A stretch of DNA of 64,000 nt. Source: Bacillota bacterium. Its GTDB lineage: Bacteria > Bacillota > Clostridia > Tissierellales > Sedimentibacteraceae. This document shows positions 17,893 to 26,675 of the stretch, in pieces; positions within the stretch are counted from its first letter, which is position 1, and every line of letters begins with the position of its first letter. The notes under the pieces are model-generated. The model was not told the DNA's origin and searched no databases. It worked only from the letters and a program-made list of their open reading frames with translations. The stretch is from positions 299,687-363,686 of the forward strand of contig JAEWJT010000020.1 in the NCBI GenBank assembly GCA_023386345.1. Direction: 5' to 3'. The position numbers and the translations under genes were made by a program.

Positions 17893-18048
17893 CTATCCTT
17901 TTGATGAAAAAATAAATAATAATATACCAACTAATAGACCAAGAATTAAAAAAATTACTTTACTACTAAGAATATAGACTAAAGTGCCAGTACATAAACT
18001 GAGAATAGCATATACCATTAGATTAGAATTCATTTTTTTTCTAAACAA
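17893..18048 (-). CDS. Small hydrophobic membrane peptide, 51 residues
   Basis: A short minus-strand frame. It reads MLFRKKMNSNL, then two hydrophobic segments (MVYAILSLCTGTLVYIL and VIFLILGLLVGILLFIF) joined by SSK, and ends SSKG. The TTG start at 18048-18046 has AAAAGGGGTG about 7 bases upstream, a better match than the internal ATG at 18033. Basic N-terminus plus one or two membrane helices is typical of small membrane peptides, including type I toxins and holin-like proteins, but no family can be named. A bidirectional hairpin lies downstream at 17725-17764. Moderate support from ribosome binding site and coding pattern only. Confidence 0.45.
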   Translation of the reverse strand: MFRKKMNSNLMVYAILSLCTGTLVYILSSKVIFLILGLLVGILLFIFSSKG

Positions 18049-18153
18049 TATTTAACACCCCTTTTAAAAATTGTTATCATTACCATATATTATTATGCTG
18101 TATTTTTCAAGCGAAATTAAGTTGAATTATTATTGTTTGATTCTATTTTGTAC

Positions 18154-18202
18154 TCAAAAAATAAAACCTTGTATACATTGCAAAAACAATTATACAAGGT
18201 TT
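18154..18202. repeat. Copy of the guaA downstream terminator
   Basis: Hairpin ACCTTGTATA / TATACAAGGT with its T run. It is over 90% identical to the hairpin immediately 3' of guaA at 48683-48731, and continues into att copy 3 just as the other continues into guaA. This duplication ties 18.15 kb to the guaA 3' junction. Confidence 0.88.
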
Positions 18203-18211
18203 ATTATTTCT

Positions 18212-18343
18212 ATTCTCACTCGACTATAAAAAGTGTAAAATAAACATATTTGTTTATAAAATCGGGTGGTTTTTGTGCGTTTTTTTCTATATATTCTCTG
18301 TATTATTTTGACTATTATGTTTTTTGTTATAAAAATGTTATCA
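18212..18343. repeat. guaA-type att-like repeat, copy 3 (with conserved right flank)
   Basis: Core ATTCTCACTCGACTATAAAA at 18212, then about 110 bases nearly identical to the flank of copy 4. The shared parts run from AAGTGTAAAATAAAC to AATGTTATCA and include TGTTTATAAAA, TTTTGTG-G-TTTTTTCT, ATTATTTTGACTATTATG and GTTAT-AAAATGTTATC. It marks the left end of the defence block. Confidence 0.88.
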
Positions 18344-18505
18344 TCGCATTAATAAAAAGTAGTTTTATATATCCAGAAAAAAGGTAATTTGTTTTCAGAA
18401 AAGCAAAATTAAATGTTTATCAAATTTGCTTTTAAATAAATTTTGAAAATAAATTAAAAAATGATTAATAAATTTATGAATTATTTATATATTAATAATA
18501 ACAGA

Positions 18506-18543
18506 ACCCGCCACGCCTCTCAATGATGCGTACCACGTCGGGT
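18506..18543 (+). ncRNA. Structured element upstream of abi gene, candidate abiF-type RNA
   Basis: A GC-rich 38-base patch in very A/T-rich surroundings, 26 bases before the abi start codon. ACCCG (18506-18510) can pair with CGGGT (18539-18543). Inside it, ACGC (18513-18516) pairs with GCGT (18528-18531) around an 11-base loop. A conserved RNA (abiF motif) has been described upstream of Abi_2-family genes, where it acts as RNA partner of the HEPN nuclease. Position and compact structure fit, but I cannot confirm a covariance match, and the coding gene behind it is broken. Confidence 0.5.
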
Positions 18544-18569
18544 CGTTTGATTTAATAAGAGGTTTAATA

Positions 18570-19466
18570 ATGGCAGAGTTAAAAAACATCAACCATCAAT
18601 GAAAATAGATGAGCAGATATCGAATTTGCGTAAAAAAGGCATGATAATTAAAAACTAAGAATTTGCTAAAGTGATACTTAATAATATTTCTTATTTTAGG
18701 TTGATAAAAGCATTTAGCTTGGGATTGAAAGCTAAAAATGGAAATTATAATGCTAAAGTTTATTTCGAAGATGTTATAGAGCTTTATTTTTTTATGCTAC
18801 TTTTCGTCAAAAAATATTTTTACAAATTGAAAAAGTAAAAGTTAGACTGCGTTGTCGTTTAGCTAATTATTTTTGTGATAAATATGGAGTTACAGCTTAT
18901 GATGATAAAGATAACTTTGTAGATATAAATTATTATTATGAACTTTTAGATGATATTAACAGAGAAGTTAAACGAAATAAAAAAGCGCCTTTTATTAAAA
19001 ATTTTCTTAATAATTATAAAGATGGAAAAATTCATTTATGTGCTTTTGTTGAGTTACTTAGTTTTGGAACATTATCAAAATTTTATAAGAACATAAAAAA
19101 TGAAGATAAAAAGGCAATTTCTAAGGTGTAGGGTATACATGTTTTGAAAGTTGAATTGAAGCGCTTTCTTATATCCGTAACATATGCGCTCATTATGGTA
19201 GACTTTATAATGCTAGATTATCAAGGACACCAAAATTATATAAGCAATATACTAAAAAAGACATTAGCAATTTTTATATCTTTTCAATTCTTTTGGCATT
19301 AAAACATATTTTGCTGAACGACAAATCTTGGTGTGACTTTATACAAGAAATTGAGCTGTTGATAGATGAATATAAAAATGTCAATATCCACTTGGTGGTA
19401 TTTCCTAATAATTGGATTGAATATTTAGCTGACGAAAAAAATACAGCTTTAAGTGAAACATATTAA
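18570..19466 (+). pseudogene. Abi_2 (AbiD/AbiF-like) HEPN abortive-infection gene, frameshifted
   Basis: Translating across frames gives a nearly complete Abi_2 protein. MKIDEQISNLRKKGMII, a TAA at the next codons, then NNISYFRLIKAFSLGLK, a frameshift near 18810, FLQIEKVKVRLRCRLANYF through to SFGTLSKFYKN, a disrupted stretch after 19131, and IEALSYIRNICAHYGRLYNA to the C-terminus ending SETY. The HEPN catalytic pattern R-x4-H is present in RNICAH. At least four lesions (an early frameshift in an A run, an in-frame stop, a frameshift, and a Trp TGG apparently turned TGA) make it non-functional. These proteins are RNA-targeting abortive-infection toxins. A terminator follows at 19533. Confidence 0.85.
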
Positions 19467-19532
19467 GCTAATGAGAACATATACAGTAATTATATGCCTT
19501 TATTGATATATAAAGATATCTATATAATATAA

Positions 19533-19574
19533 AACAAGAGAAGGATCCATTTTTAGAGTCTTCTCTTGTTAAAA
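19533..19574. terminator. Hairpin terminator between abi pseudogene and hsdR
   Basis: Stem AACAAGAGAAG / CTTCTCTTGTT (11 bp) around a 16-base loop, T-rich on the plus strand side. It probably served the abi gene; hsdR converges from the other side. Confidence 0.75.
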
Positions 19575-19708
19575 ATCACATTAGTTTTTGTGTCACATAA
19601 AATTTAAAATGTACTCATTTCACATATTGTAAAAGCGCTATCTTTTGTATCTTGTTTAATTAGTATTCAACTATTTTGAATTTAAAACTTTATGTAAATA
19701 TAACAGTC

Positions 19709-22700
19709 CTAGCTACTTTTTACAATCAATCTTCCATTAATTTTGTCAATAGCATCAATAATATGTTTTGCTACGCCAAGCTTACCATCAAATAAATATA
19801 TCAAATTACCGCTCTTATTAAATGGATGTTCATTTAATACATTCTTATCTAAGCTTCCATTTTTAATAATATAATTTACTACCAATTTAACAAATTCCAT
19901 TTGATTTAGATTTAAATTTTCGTCAGATAAAAATTTTGAAAATACTTCATTTGCAGCTTGTGGTTCTAGCCCTACAATTTTGCTGACTAACTTAAGCAAA
20001 GGTTCATCTCCAAACTCTCTCTTGTAATCTTCTTTCGTACCTAAATCTTGCCATAATACCTGTTCAAGATGTTTAACATCATCCTTGGTTAATGATTTGT
20101 TATTGCGAATCTTGTATATTACCAAGTCATTTTGATGATCCATAAGATATTTACTAACTTTTTTACGGTAATTTTGCATATCATTAATAGAATACTCACC
20201 TGAATTTTCTTTAATTTCTATAATTTCATCAGTAAAGTTAGTATAATATATTTCACCAAATTTACTGTCTAGAAATTTTATTAAGTCTCTAAATGCTTCC
20301 CTAACTTCTTCGTAGTCAAAAATATTCGCTTCTTCCCAATATTCACCAGTTTGAACTTTATTAATTAAAGTTTCTTGCTTTTTTACTTTTTCTATTGAAC
20401 CCTTAAAAGTGAGCTTTTCTGCAATATTGACTACACGATTTTTTGGCTTATGAGCAGAAACACCTTTTAGATCTGAATATTCAATGGTATACATTAGATA
20501 GTCAAAACGTTTTGCAAGTTCATCATCATCAATAGTAGGTACCAATGGGGATATGTAGTCTTCAAGATTCCTTACATCACTATCAGATAAATTTTCAAAA
20601 GCATTTTTATTCCCAAACTTATGAATAAATTTCAATTTCATTCTAGCATTAAATTTATTTTCATCAATGCTTCTAATATCTTTTATTATTCCTTCAACCA
20701 AGCTATTTTTATGTTCAATGTACTCACTTGTTTGATAACTCAAGCTTTGTAGTTCTTTTATAATATTTACACGAATATTAAAAATATTTTCGGTTAATGA
20801 TTTTGTTAAACTTGCTTCCCTACCATTTTTATTTGTTTTAAAAAATTCAAAATTAGAACAGTAATCAAATATTCTAAAACCTTGCTTATCACTATTAAAA
20901 CCATATAAATCCTTACATAAACGCGTTCCTCTTCCAATCATTTGCCAAAACTTTGTCTTTGATCTTACTTTTTTAAAAAATACTAAATTAAGTATTTCAG
21001 GTATATCAATTCCTGTATCTAACATATCAACAGATACTGCAATTTGTGGCAACTTTTCTTTTAATTCAAAATCATCCATTGTACTCTCAATATAATTAAT
21101 TCCTGTATATATTGCTTTAGCAAAATTACCATGATACTCTGGATATAATTTATTGAAACGCTCTACAACAAATTCTGCATGTTTTTTATTCTTTGCAAAG
21201 ATGATAGTCTTACCAAGCTTGTCTCCACCTTCTACTTTTAAGCCTTTTGACATCAACTCTTGTAATACAGTATCTATAGTATTAGCATTGAATAAAATTG
21301 AATTTATTGCTTCATTTCCAATATCCTTAACATCATCATCAAAAGTTTCCTCAAACTCTTCTTTCTCTTCATTTGATAACTCGTCATAATGAATACCATC
21401 ATTCATAAATTTCATTTTAGTTTCAATTGTATGATATGGTACTAAATAACCATCTTCTATAGCTTCTCTTAATTCATAAGCATAAGTTGGAACATTGTTT
21501 TCAAGTTCAAATACGGAGTAAGTATTTTTATCAATATCGTTCTTTGGTGTAGCTGTGAGACCTAGAAGCATTGCATCAAAATAATTAAAGATATCTTGAT
21601 ACTTCTTATATATACTTCTATGGCTTTCATCAATTATAATTAGGTCAAAATGTCCCCTTGTAAACAATTTTTCATTACGTGCATTTTTTACCTCATCAAT
21701 TGCATTCATCATAGTTGGATATGTTGAAAATACCATTCTGCTCTCTGGATTATCCTTGCTGTCTAATAAGTTACATAGAGAAACTTCTGGTAATAAAGCC
21801 TTGAAGTTTTTCTTTGCCTGCTTTACTAATGCTGTTCTATCTGCAAGGAAAAGAATATTTTTAACCCAAGATTTTTTTATAAGCACATCAACTAAAGATA
21901 TTGCTGTTCTTGTTTTACCTGATCCCGTTGCCATGACAAGCAATGCTTTTCGATTACCTCTTTCAAAGGCATCGCATACTGATGAAATAGCCATTTTCTG
22001 ATAGTGACGATTTGTTATCTCATCATTGATAACAGGAAATTTTAAACTTACTTTATAATTATTTTTAAAATGCAGCCATTCTAATTCTTTTTTTGTATAA
22101 ATACCAGATACTAATCGTTCCGGATAATTCTTATCATCCCATAAATAATATTCAAATCCATTAGTATAGAAAATTACCGGTCTCACCTTATGTTGTTTTT
22201 CTAAACAGTCAGCATAACGCTGAGCCTGAACTTGTCCAACACGTGGATTTACACTAGTTTTTTTCGCTTCAATTAGGGCTAATGGTTTTCCATTAGAACC
22301 AAAAAGTACATAATCAACCTTACCCTCTTCAGATTTATTAGGCATTCCGTCAACAACTAGTTCTTCAATACAATCATCTCCAATTTTCCAGCCACAACTT
22401 TCAATTTCCAAGTCAATATACATTTTTCTTGTCTTAAACTCTGAAATTTCGTCAACTTTAAATTCTCGATTTTTCTTATTATCAAGCCTTCTAGCCGTAT
22501 TAATATGTCTAAGTTCCTGATTCTCTTTAATAATTTCCTCAAGCTTACGGTCCTTAGCCCCGAGTCGCTCATATAGATCTTTTAATTCTTCCCTTGTTTT
22601 TTTCTCATTCTCATTATCATCAAGGATGCTTTCATCAAATTTAATTTCTTTATATTCATTAGAGTAACAATAGTCTATCCATGAAATAAATTCAAAAAGA

Positions 22701-23041
22701 TTATTAAGCGCTAAAACAGCTTGTTCCCTTGTAATTGGTGTCGAAGAATGAACAGCTTTATTTCCAAGCTTTTGAATATATATAATCATTGGAAACAGTT
22801 TTGTATCAATGATACTTTTAAACTTATAATCATAAATCAATGAAGCAAGATTATCCTGATATGGTGCTTCCAAATCTTGATCATAACTAAAAACCCATTT
22901 AACAGATAATTCTAAGGCTCTTCTTGCTAGAATTGCTGTACTCGCATAAGAAACTCTCAAGCTCTTTTCCGCTTCTATGCAAGCCTGAGTAAAATCGTTA
23001 TACTTTTCTTCTTTTTTTAGAAATTCAAAGTTATAATTCAT
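19709..23041 (-). CDS. hsdR: Type I restriction enzyme, restriction/translocase subunit HsdR
   Basis: 1110-residue HsdR. An N-terminal DUF4145-like helical domain (about residues 20-110) precedes the PD-(D/E)XK nuclease core near 240-260 (DYVLFGS then LALIEAKK). The SF2 helicase/translocase motor shows MATGSGKTRTA near residue 370, IIIDESHRS near 467, LGLTATP and the motif VI-like MIGRGTRLC. An EcoEI-type C-terminal domain follows. It is the last gene of a minus-strand operon hsdM-hsdS-DUF6602-rloC-like-hsdR, 30 bases after the rloC-like gene, with an AGGAGG site before ATG 23041. All key motifs look intact, so restriction activity is plausible if a functional specificity subunit is available. 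Confidence 0.93.
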   Translation of the reverse strand: MNYNFEFLKKEEKYNDFTQACIEAEKSLRVSYASTAILARRALELSVKWVFSYDQDLEAPYQDNLASLIYDYKFKSIIDTKLFPMIIYIQKLGNKAVHSSTPITREQAVLALNNLFEFISWIDYCYSNEYKEIKFDESILDDNENEKKTREELKDLYERLGAKDRKLEEIIKENQELRHINTARRLDNKKNREFKVDEISEFKTRKMYIDLEIESCGWKIGDDCIEELVVDGMPNKSEEGKVDYVLFGSNGKPLALIEAKKTSVNPRVGQVQAQRYADCLEKQHKVRPVIFYTNGFEYYLWDDKNYPERLVSGIYTKKELEWLHFKNNYKVSLKFPVINDEITNRHYQKMAISSVCDAFERGNRKALLVMATGSGKTRTAISLVDVLIKKSWVKNILFLADRTALVKQAKKNFKALLPEVSLCNLLDSKDNPESRMVFSTYPTMMNAIDEVKNARNEKLFTRGHFDLIIIDESHRSIYKKYQDIFNYFDAMLLGLTATPKNDIDKNTYSVFELENNVPTYAYELREAIEDGYLVPYHTIETKMKFMNDGIHYDELSNEEKEEFEETFDDDVKDIGNEAINSILFNANTIDTVLQELMSKGLKVEGGDKLGKTIIFAKNKKHAEFVVERFNKLYPEYHGNFAKAIYTGINYIESTMDDFELKEKLPQIAVSVDMLDTGIDIPEILNLVFFKKVRSKTKFWQMIGRGTRLCKDLYGFNSDKQGFRIFDYCSNFEFFKTNKNGREASLTKSLTENIFNIRVNIIKELQSLSYQTSEYIEHKNSLVEGIIKDIRSIDENKFNARMKLKFIHKFGNKNAFENLSDSDVRNLEDYISPLVPTIDDDELAKRFDYLMYTIEYSDLKGVSAHKPKNRVVNIAEKLTFKGSIEKVKKQETLINKVQTGEYWEEANIFDYEEVREAFRDLIKFLDSKFGEIYYTNFTDEIIEIKENSGEYSINDMQNYRKKVSKYLMDHQNDLVIYKIRNNKSLTKDDVKHLEQVLWQDLGTKEDYKREFGDEPLLKLVSKIVGLEPQAANEVFSKFLSDENLNLNQMEFVKLVVNYIIKNGSLDKNVLNEHPFNKSGNLIYLFDGKLGVAKHIIDAIDKINGRLIVKSS

Positions 23042-23071
23042 GGCATTCCTCCTGTTATCCTTTAATGCAGT

Positions 23072-25246
23072 CTATATTGTTGCTTCTATCTTCATCATCA
23101 TATTGTAATGATTCAAATGTCCCATATTATCAAAAATCATTTTAAATACATTCAAATATTTTTCAATGCCTTCTGGTTCAACATACATCATCATGTCATC
23201 ATTTATAAAATGTGATCCGTCATTTATCCATGATATAAGTGATTTGCACAATAACTTATCTTCTCCTTCAAATGAATGAATACACTTTTCGTAATCTAGT
23301 CCACCAATAATATTAAAATAATATTCAAGAATTCTTCTTAAAGTATTAAAAATAGTAGATTTATTAATTCTATCTTTATTATCTAACTCACGCCAAAGCA
23401 TCTCGTATGTAGTTTGTATTGGATTTTCAGTATGTAATTCTACTGATGAAGCTTCATTAATTTTTTTAACTAACCAAAACTTTTCATGTTGCTTTAAATT
23501 TTCACGATTCCCTCTGAATGTCACTTCTTTATGAAAATAGATATTGTGAGTCAATAAAAACACCTGCTTCACACCATTTTTATCATTATTACAGTCATTA
23601 ACAATATCTTTGACTAAATGAGAAACAATAAAAAGAACATTACTATCTAAACTTGAAATTGGATCGTCAATAACTATTATTTTATCACGTGTAATACCAG
23701 TTGGATCAATACTTCCCTTTATCATTTGATAAAAGTATAAAAAAGTAATAAAAGTATACTCTCCTTCACTAAGAGTTTCGTCAACACAACATCCATTCGG
23801 CCTAATAATCTTATATGAACCTTTTGCATCAGCATCAGCAATCGTAAATCCGTTAAAGCCAAATTTTTTAAGTATTGTATTTATTTCATTTTTTGTATGT
23901 TCTGTACTGGTCATTTGTGCTTCTTTTTCTTTAATTTCCTGATTTATTTTCGTAGACTCAGTAGTTTTTTCGGCTATTATCTTGCTAATATTAGTGATTC
24001 CTTTCTTATGCCCAGAAATATTTTCTTCATATTCAACAATAGAAGCTTTAAGTTCTTCAAAAACAAATTTCCACATTTCTTTTTTTAGCTTATTCTTTTC
24101 TTCATCAATATTATCAATAATATGATTATTGTTTTCAATTTTTTCTTGGTAATCAGCTATTATACTATTGATATCCTTTAGAATATCAGTAATCATTTCT
24201 AGTTCTTCCACATTGCTTGGAGAAACAATCTTTTTATCGATTTTCATAAGATTTATTTTGATTTTTTCCTCAAAAATCTTAATTTTCTCATCAAGGAGTG
24301 ATAAATTAATAATTTTTATTTCCTTCTGCCTCAAAGTTTCTAAGTCATTTAATATAGACTTAACGCATGATTCATAGTCAATTTTAAATTGCTTAATTAA
24401 TTCACATTGTTTCTCGTAAGATTCATCAAAAAACTCTTCAATATCCTTCTTTATATCATCAGTAATCGGTTGCTGACAGAACGGACATTTAGAATCACTA
24501 TCATCTAAATATTTTCTACCATTATTAACCCAATCACTATTTTGTAATTTATTAATCAATTTACTTATTTGAATATCTGCCTTACCAATAATTGGAGTTA
24601 ATAAAATGTCGTCTTTTTCTAATTCAATAACTTTTTCAGCAATAATCTTAGATATTTGTTCATACCGTATTGAACTTTTATCAAAAATAACTTTTTTTCG
24701 TTCAACAAGCTTTTCAAAATCTATTATATCAGAAGCATTAGCTTTTTCATCTAAGCACTTTTTAGAAAAAGCTTTTATTGAACCCACATGACCCGCATAT
24801 GCTTCTCTAAATATATCTTCATATTTTTTCTTTACTTTCCACGCTTGTTTATCAAAATTATCAGTTTCTGTTTTGATTTTTTCTTCTAAATTATTGATTT
24901 TTTCTTTATTTCCTTTTATATTTATTTTTAATTGCTCAAGAGCAACTTTTTTCTTTTCAATATATTCCTTAGCCTCTTTAGTATCCTTACCTAAAGTGAA
25001 AATTCCTTTTACAGAATCACTTTGGGAAAAATGTTCTTTAACAAAATCACGATTATAAACTAATATATCAGTCTCCTTATCTTCAATTTCTACTTTACAG
25101 TTAGGATAAGGAGAACCATTGGCTATTACTTTTGATATCGTTGTTTTACCTGTACCATTACCTCCGTAAATATAATTAACTTTTGAAGGTAAAAATTCAA
25201 CCTCATTATATGTTGCTACTCTATCTAAAAAAATCCTACTTATCAA
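23072..25246 (-). CDS. RloC-like AAA ATPase / anticodon nuclease with zinc hook
   Basis: 724-residue AAA_13 protein. ABC-type Walker A GGNGTGKTT lies at residues 28-36. Two coiled-coil arms of about 150-200 residues each flank a zinc-hook CPFC at 254-257, and Walker B is IIVIDDPISSLD. In the C-terminal domain R637-x3-E641 (RRILE) and H679 (NDGSHF) form the R-E-H triad reported for PrrC and RloC tRNA anticodon nucleases. Length and zinc hook point to RloC rather than PrrC. The start is TTG 25246 behind GGGAGG. It lies between hsdS and hsdR, the arrangement known for prrC/rloC, where the nuclease is released when phage inhibit restriction. Function is inferred from motifs and context. Confidence 0.8.
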   Translation of the reverse strand: MISRIFLDRVATYNEVEFLPSKVNYIYGGNGTGKTTISKVIANGSPYPNCKVEIEDKETDILVYNRDFVKEHFSQSDSVKGIFTLGKDTKEAKEYIEKKKVALEQLKINIKGNKEKINNLEEKIKTETDNFDKQAWKVKKKYEDIFREAYAGHVGSIKAFSKKCLDEKANASDIIDFEKLVERKKVIFDKSSIRYEQISKIIAEKVIELEKDDILLTPIIGKADIQISKLINKLQNSDWVNNGRKYLDDSDSKCPFCQQPITDDIKKDIEEFFDESYEKQCELIKQFKIDYESCVKSILNDLETLRQKEIKIINLSLLDEKIKIFEEKIKINLMKIDKKIVSPSNVEELEMITDILKDINSIIADYQEKIENNNHIIDNIDEEKNKLKKEMWKFVFEELKASIVEYEENISGHKKGITNISKIIAEKTTESTKINQEIKEKEAQMTSTEHTKNEINTILKKFGFNGFTIADADAKGSYKIIRPNGCCVDETLSEGEYTFITFLYFYQMIKGSIDPTGITRDKIIVIDDPISSLDSNVLFIVSHLVKDIVNDCNNDKNGVKQVFLLTHNIYFHKEVTFRGNRENLKQHEKFWLVKKINEASSVELHTENPIQTTYEMLWRELDNKDRINKSTIFNTLRRILEYYFNIIGGLDYEKCIHSFEGEDKLLCKSLISWINDGSHFINDDMMMYVEPEGIEKYLNVFKMIFDNMGHLNHYNMMMKIEATI

Positions 25247-25260
25247 ATTATTTCCCTCCC

Positions 25261-25926
25261 TTAAATATTACTGAATAACATAAAAAAATCCTTAGATACA
25301 GGTTTTTTCTTATTCAATACAAAACGTTTGCTATAAATGTCCTTTATTAAAAAGAAACTTTTACTTGTTTCTTTGTCTTCCTGACGACAATCAAGTGCAA
25401 GAATAAAATCAATATAATCAAATTCATTCTTAATGTTTTTATCATCTATATACCCTTCAATTTCTTGATCATATCTAAATCCAAACTTCTTTAGCATATT
25501 ATATTCTTTTATAGAATACGAATAACAAAACATACCTATACGAACAGGTTGTGAATCAGAATATAATTTGATTTCTTTAGAAACTTGATTTAATTTTTTT
25601 AAGTCACTTGTTGTAGCACAACTCTTAATTTCGAGAACTACTCTTACATCGTGTATATCAACCATTGACTGATCTCCATATTTTCTTATCCTTGAATCAT
25701 TGTTAGTAATAATTATATCTAATTGTCCAGACTGATATTCTTTTTCGTTATTAACAATAAATCCTTTATGATAACAAATATGATTAAATTGCTTATTAAT
25801 TTCTTCTTTCAAAAAATTTTCTCTAACTTCTTCCTTTGTCAAATTATGATTAATAATTTCAGAGGCATCATATTGAACAAGGAGTAAATTTTCAATATAC
25901 TCATCAAATTCATCAAAGTATTTCAT
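25261..25926 (-). CDS. DUF6602-like protein with PD-(D/E)XK nuclease-type core
   Basis: 221-residue cytoplasmic protein. The pattern E-x-FLKEEINKQF, GFIVNNEKEYQSGQLDIIITNN, then VRVVLEIKSC is the layout seen in DUF6602-like proteins, with a PD-(D/E)XK type D ... E-x-K core (Asp in QLDIII, Glu and Lys in LEIKS). Such proteins are found beside restriction and other defence genes, but their activity is not established. The ATG overlaps the hsdS stop by 4 bases and uses the GGAGG inside the end of hsdS, so translation is coupled. The rloC-like gene follows after 14 bases. It may be a dedicated partner of that ATPase; this is inference. Confidence 0.62.
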   Translation of the reverse strand: MKYFDEFDEYIENLLLVQYDASEIINHNLTKEEVRENFLKEEINKQFNHICYHKGFIVNNEKEYQSGQLDIIITNNDSRIRKYGDQSMVDIHDVRVVLEIKSCATTSDLKKLNQVSKEIKLYSDSQPVRIGMFCYSYSIKEYNMLKKFGFRYDQEIEGYIDDKNIKNEFDYIDFILALDCRQEDKETSKSFFLIKDIYSKRFVLNKKKPVSKDFFMLFSNI

Positions 25927-26672
25927 TTAGCAACCTCCAAACATGAATTTTTCAATATATTGTGCATATTCAAATTTTCAATTTCTTTTTCTGGTATATC
26001 TATGTATTTAATGTCAGACAAGTCTAACTCCCCATTGTAAGTTATATTATTCATACGAATATATTTATATATACCACCTTCAACCGCTGGTTTACTAGTC
26101 CCATATTTTACTTCTTTAACAACATCCCTAATCTTACCTGTTTCCCATTTCATTAAGTTGTGTTTTGGATCCCCAAACATCTCGATAAATTGGGATTTAA
26201 TTAAATCATCCATCAGTTTAATTTGACTTTTTCTTGCGTCGATAATATGCTGTGATTTATCTAAAATCTCAACCACTTTCTTTTGAACATCGAGTGTAGG
26301 TATTGGAATTAAGATTTCTGTTAAGTCTCTAAGTTTTATATACTTTATAACTCCTCCTATGGAGTTATTTCTAAGAACATTGATATATTTATTCATAAAA
26401 TGGTAAAGGTATTTTACATTAAGAATAGATGTATCATTTGATTCAATTATATATGTTCTTTGATATGCATTAAACTTCCCATTATAATACTTAATATTTA
26501 AATCCCCATTCCCAGCAACTAATATACATTCACAGTCATATGCAAAATTATCTATCCAAAGATTATTAACTGAACACGTAAAGAATGGATATTTTCCATT
26601 TTCGGCATTAGCATTGGCATCTAATTTACCTGTTTTAATATTAACATAATAGCCTAAACGACTCTTATCCAT
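25923..26672 (-). CDS. hsdS: Type I restriction specificity subunit HsdS, one-and-a-bit target domains
   Basis: 249 residues against the usual roughly 400. The first target-recognition domain (residues 1-115) and the central conserved helix (about 120-165, ending SQFIEMFGDP) are complete. The second recognition domain begins normally (GTSKPAVEGGIYKYIRMNNI through DLSDIKYIDIPEKEIE) but stops after about 75 residues with LEVAK. The stop overlaps the DUF6602-like start, so the truncation is exactly at the junction with the inserted-looking nuclease genes. Half-size HsdS proteins can work as dimers recognising a palindromic-type bipartite site. Alternatively, the system has lost normal specificity. 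HsdM lies 3 bases upstream. Confidence 0.85.
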   Translation of the reverse strand: MDKSRLGYYVNIKTGKLDANANAENGKYPFFTCSVNNLWIDNFAYDCECILVAGNGDLNIKYYNGKFNAYQRTYIIESNDTSILNVKYLYHFMNKYINVLRNNSIGGVIKYIKLRDLTEILIPIPTLDVQKKVVEILDKSQHIIDARKSQIKLMDDLIKSQFIEMFGDPKHNLMKWETGKIRDVVKEVKYGTSKPAVEGGIYKYIRMNNITYNGELDLSDIKYIDIPEKEIENLNMHNILKNSCLEVAK

Positions 26673-26675
26673 CTT

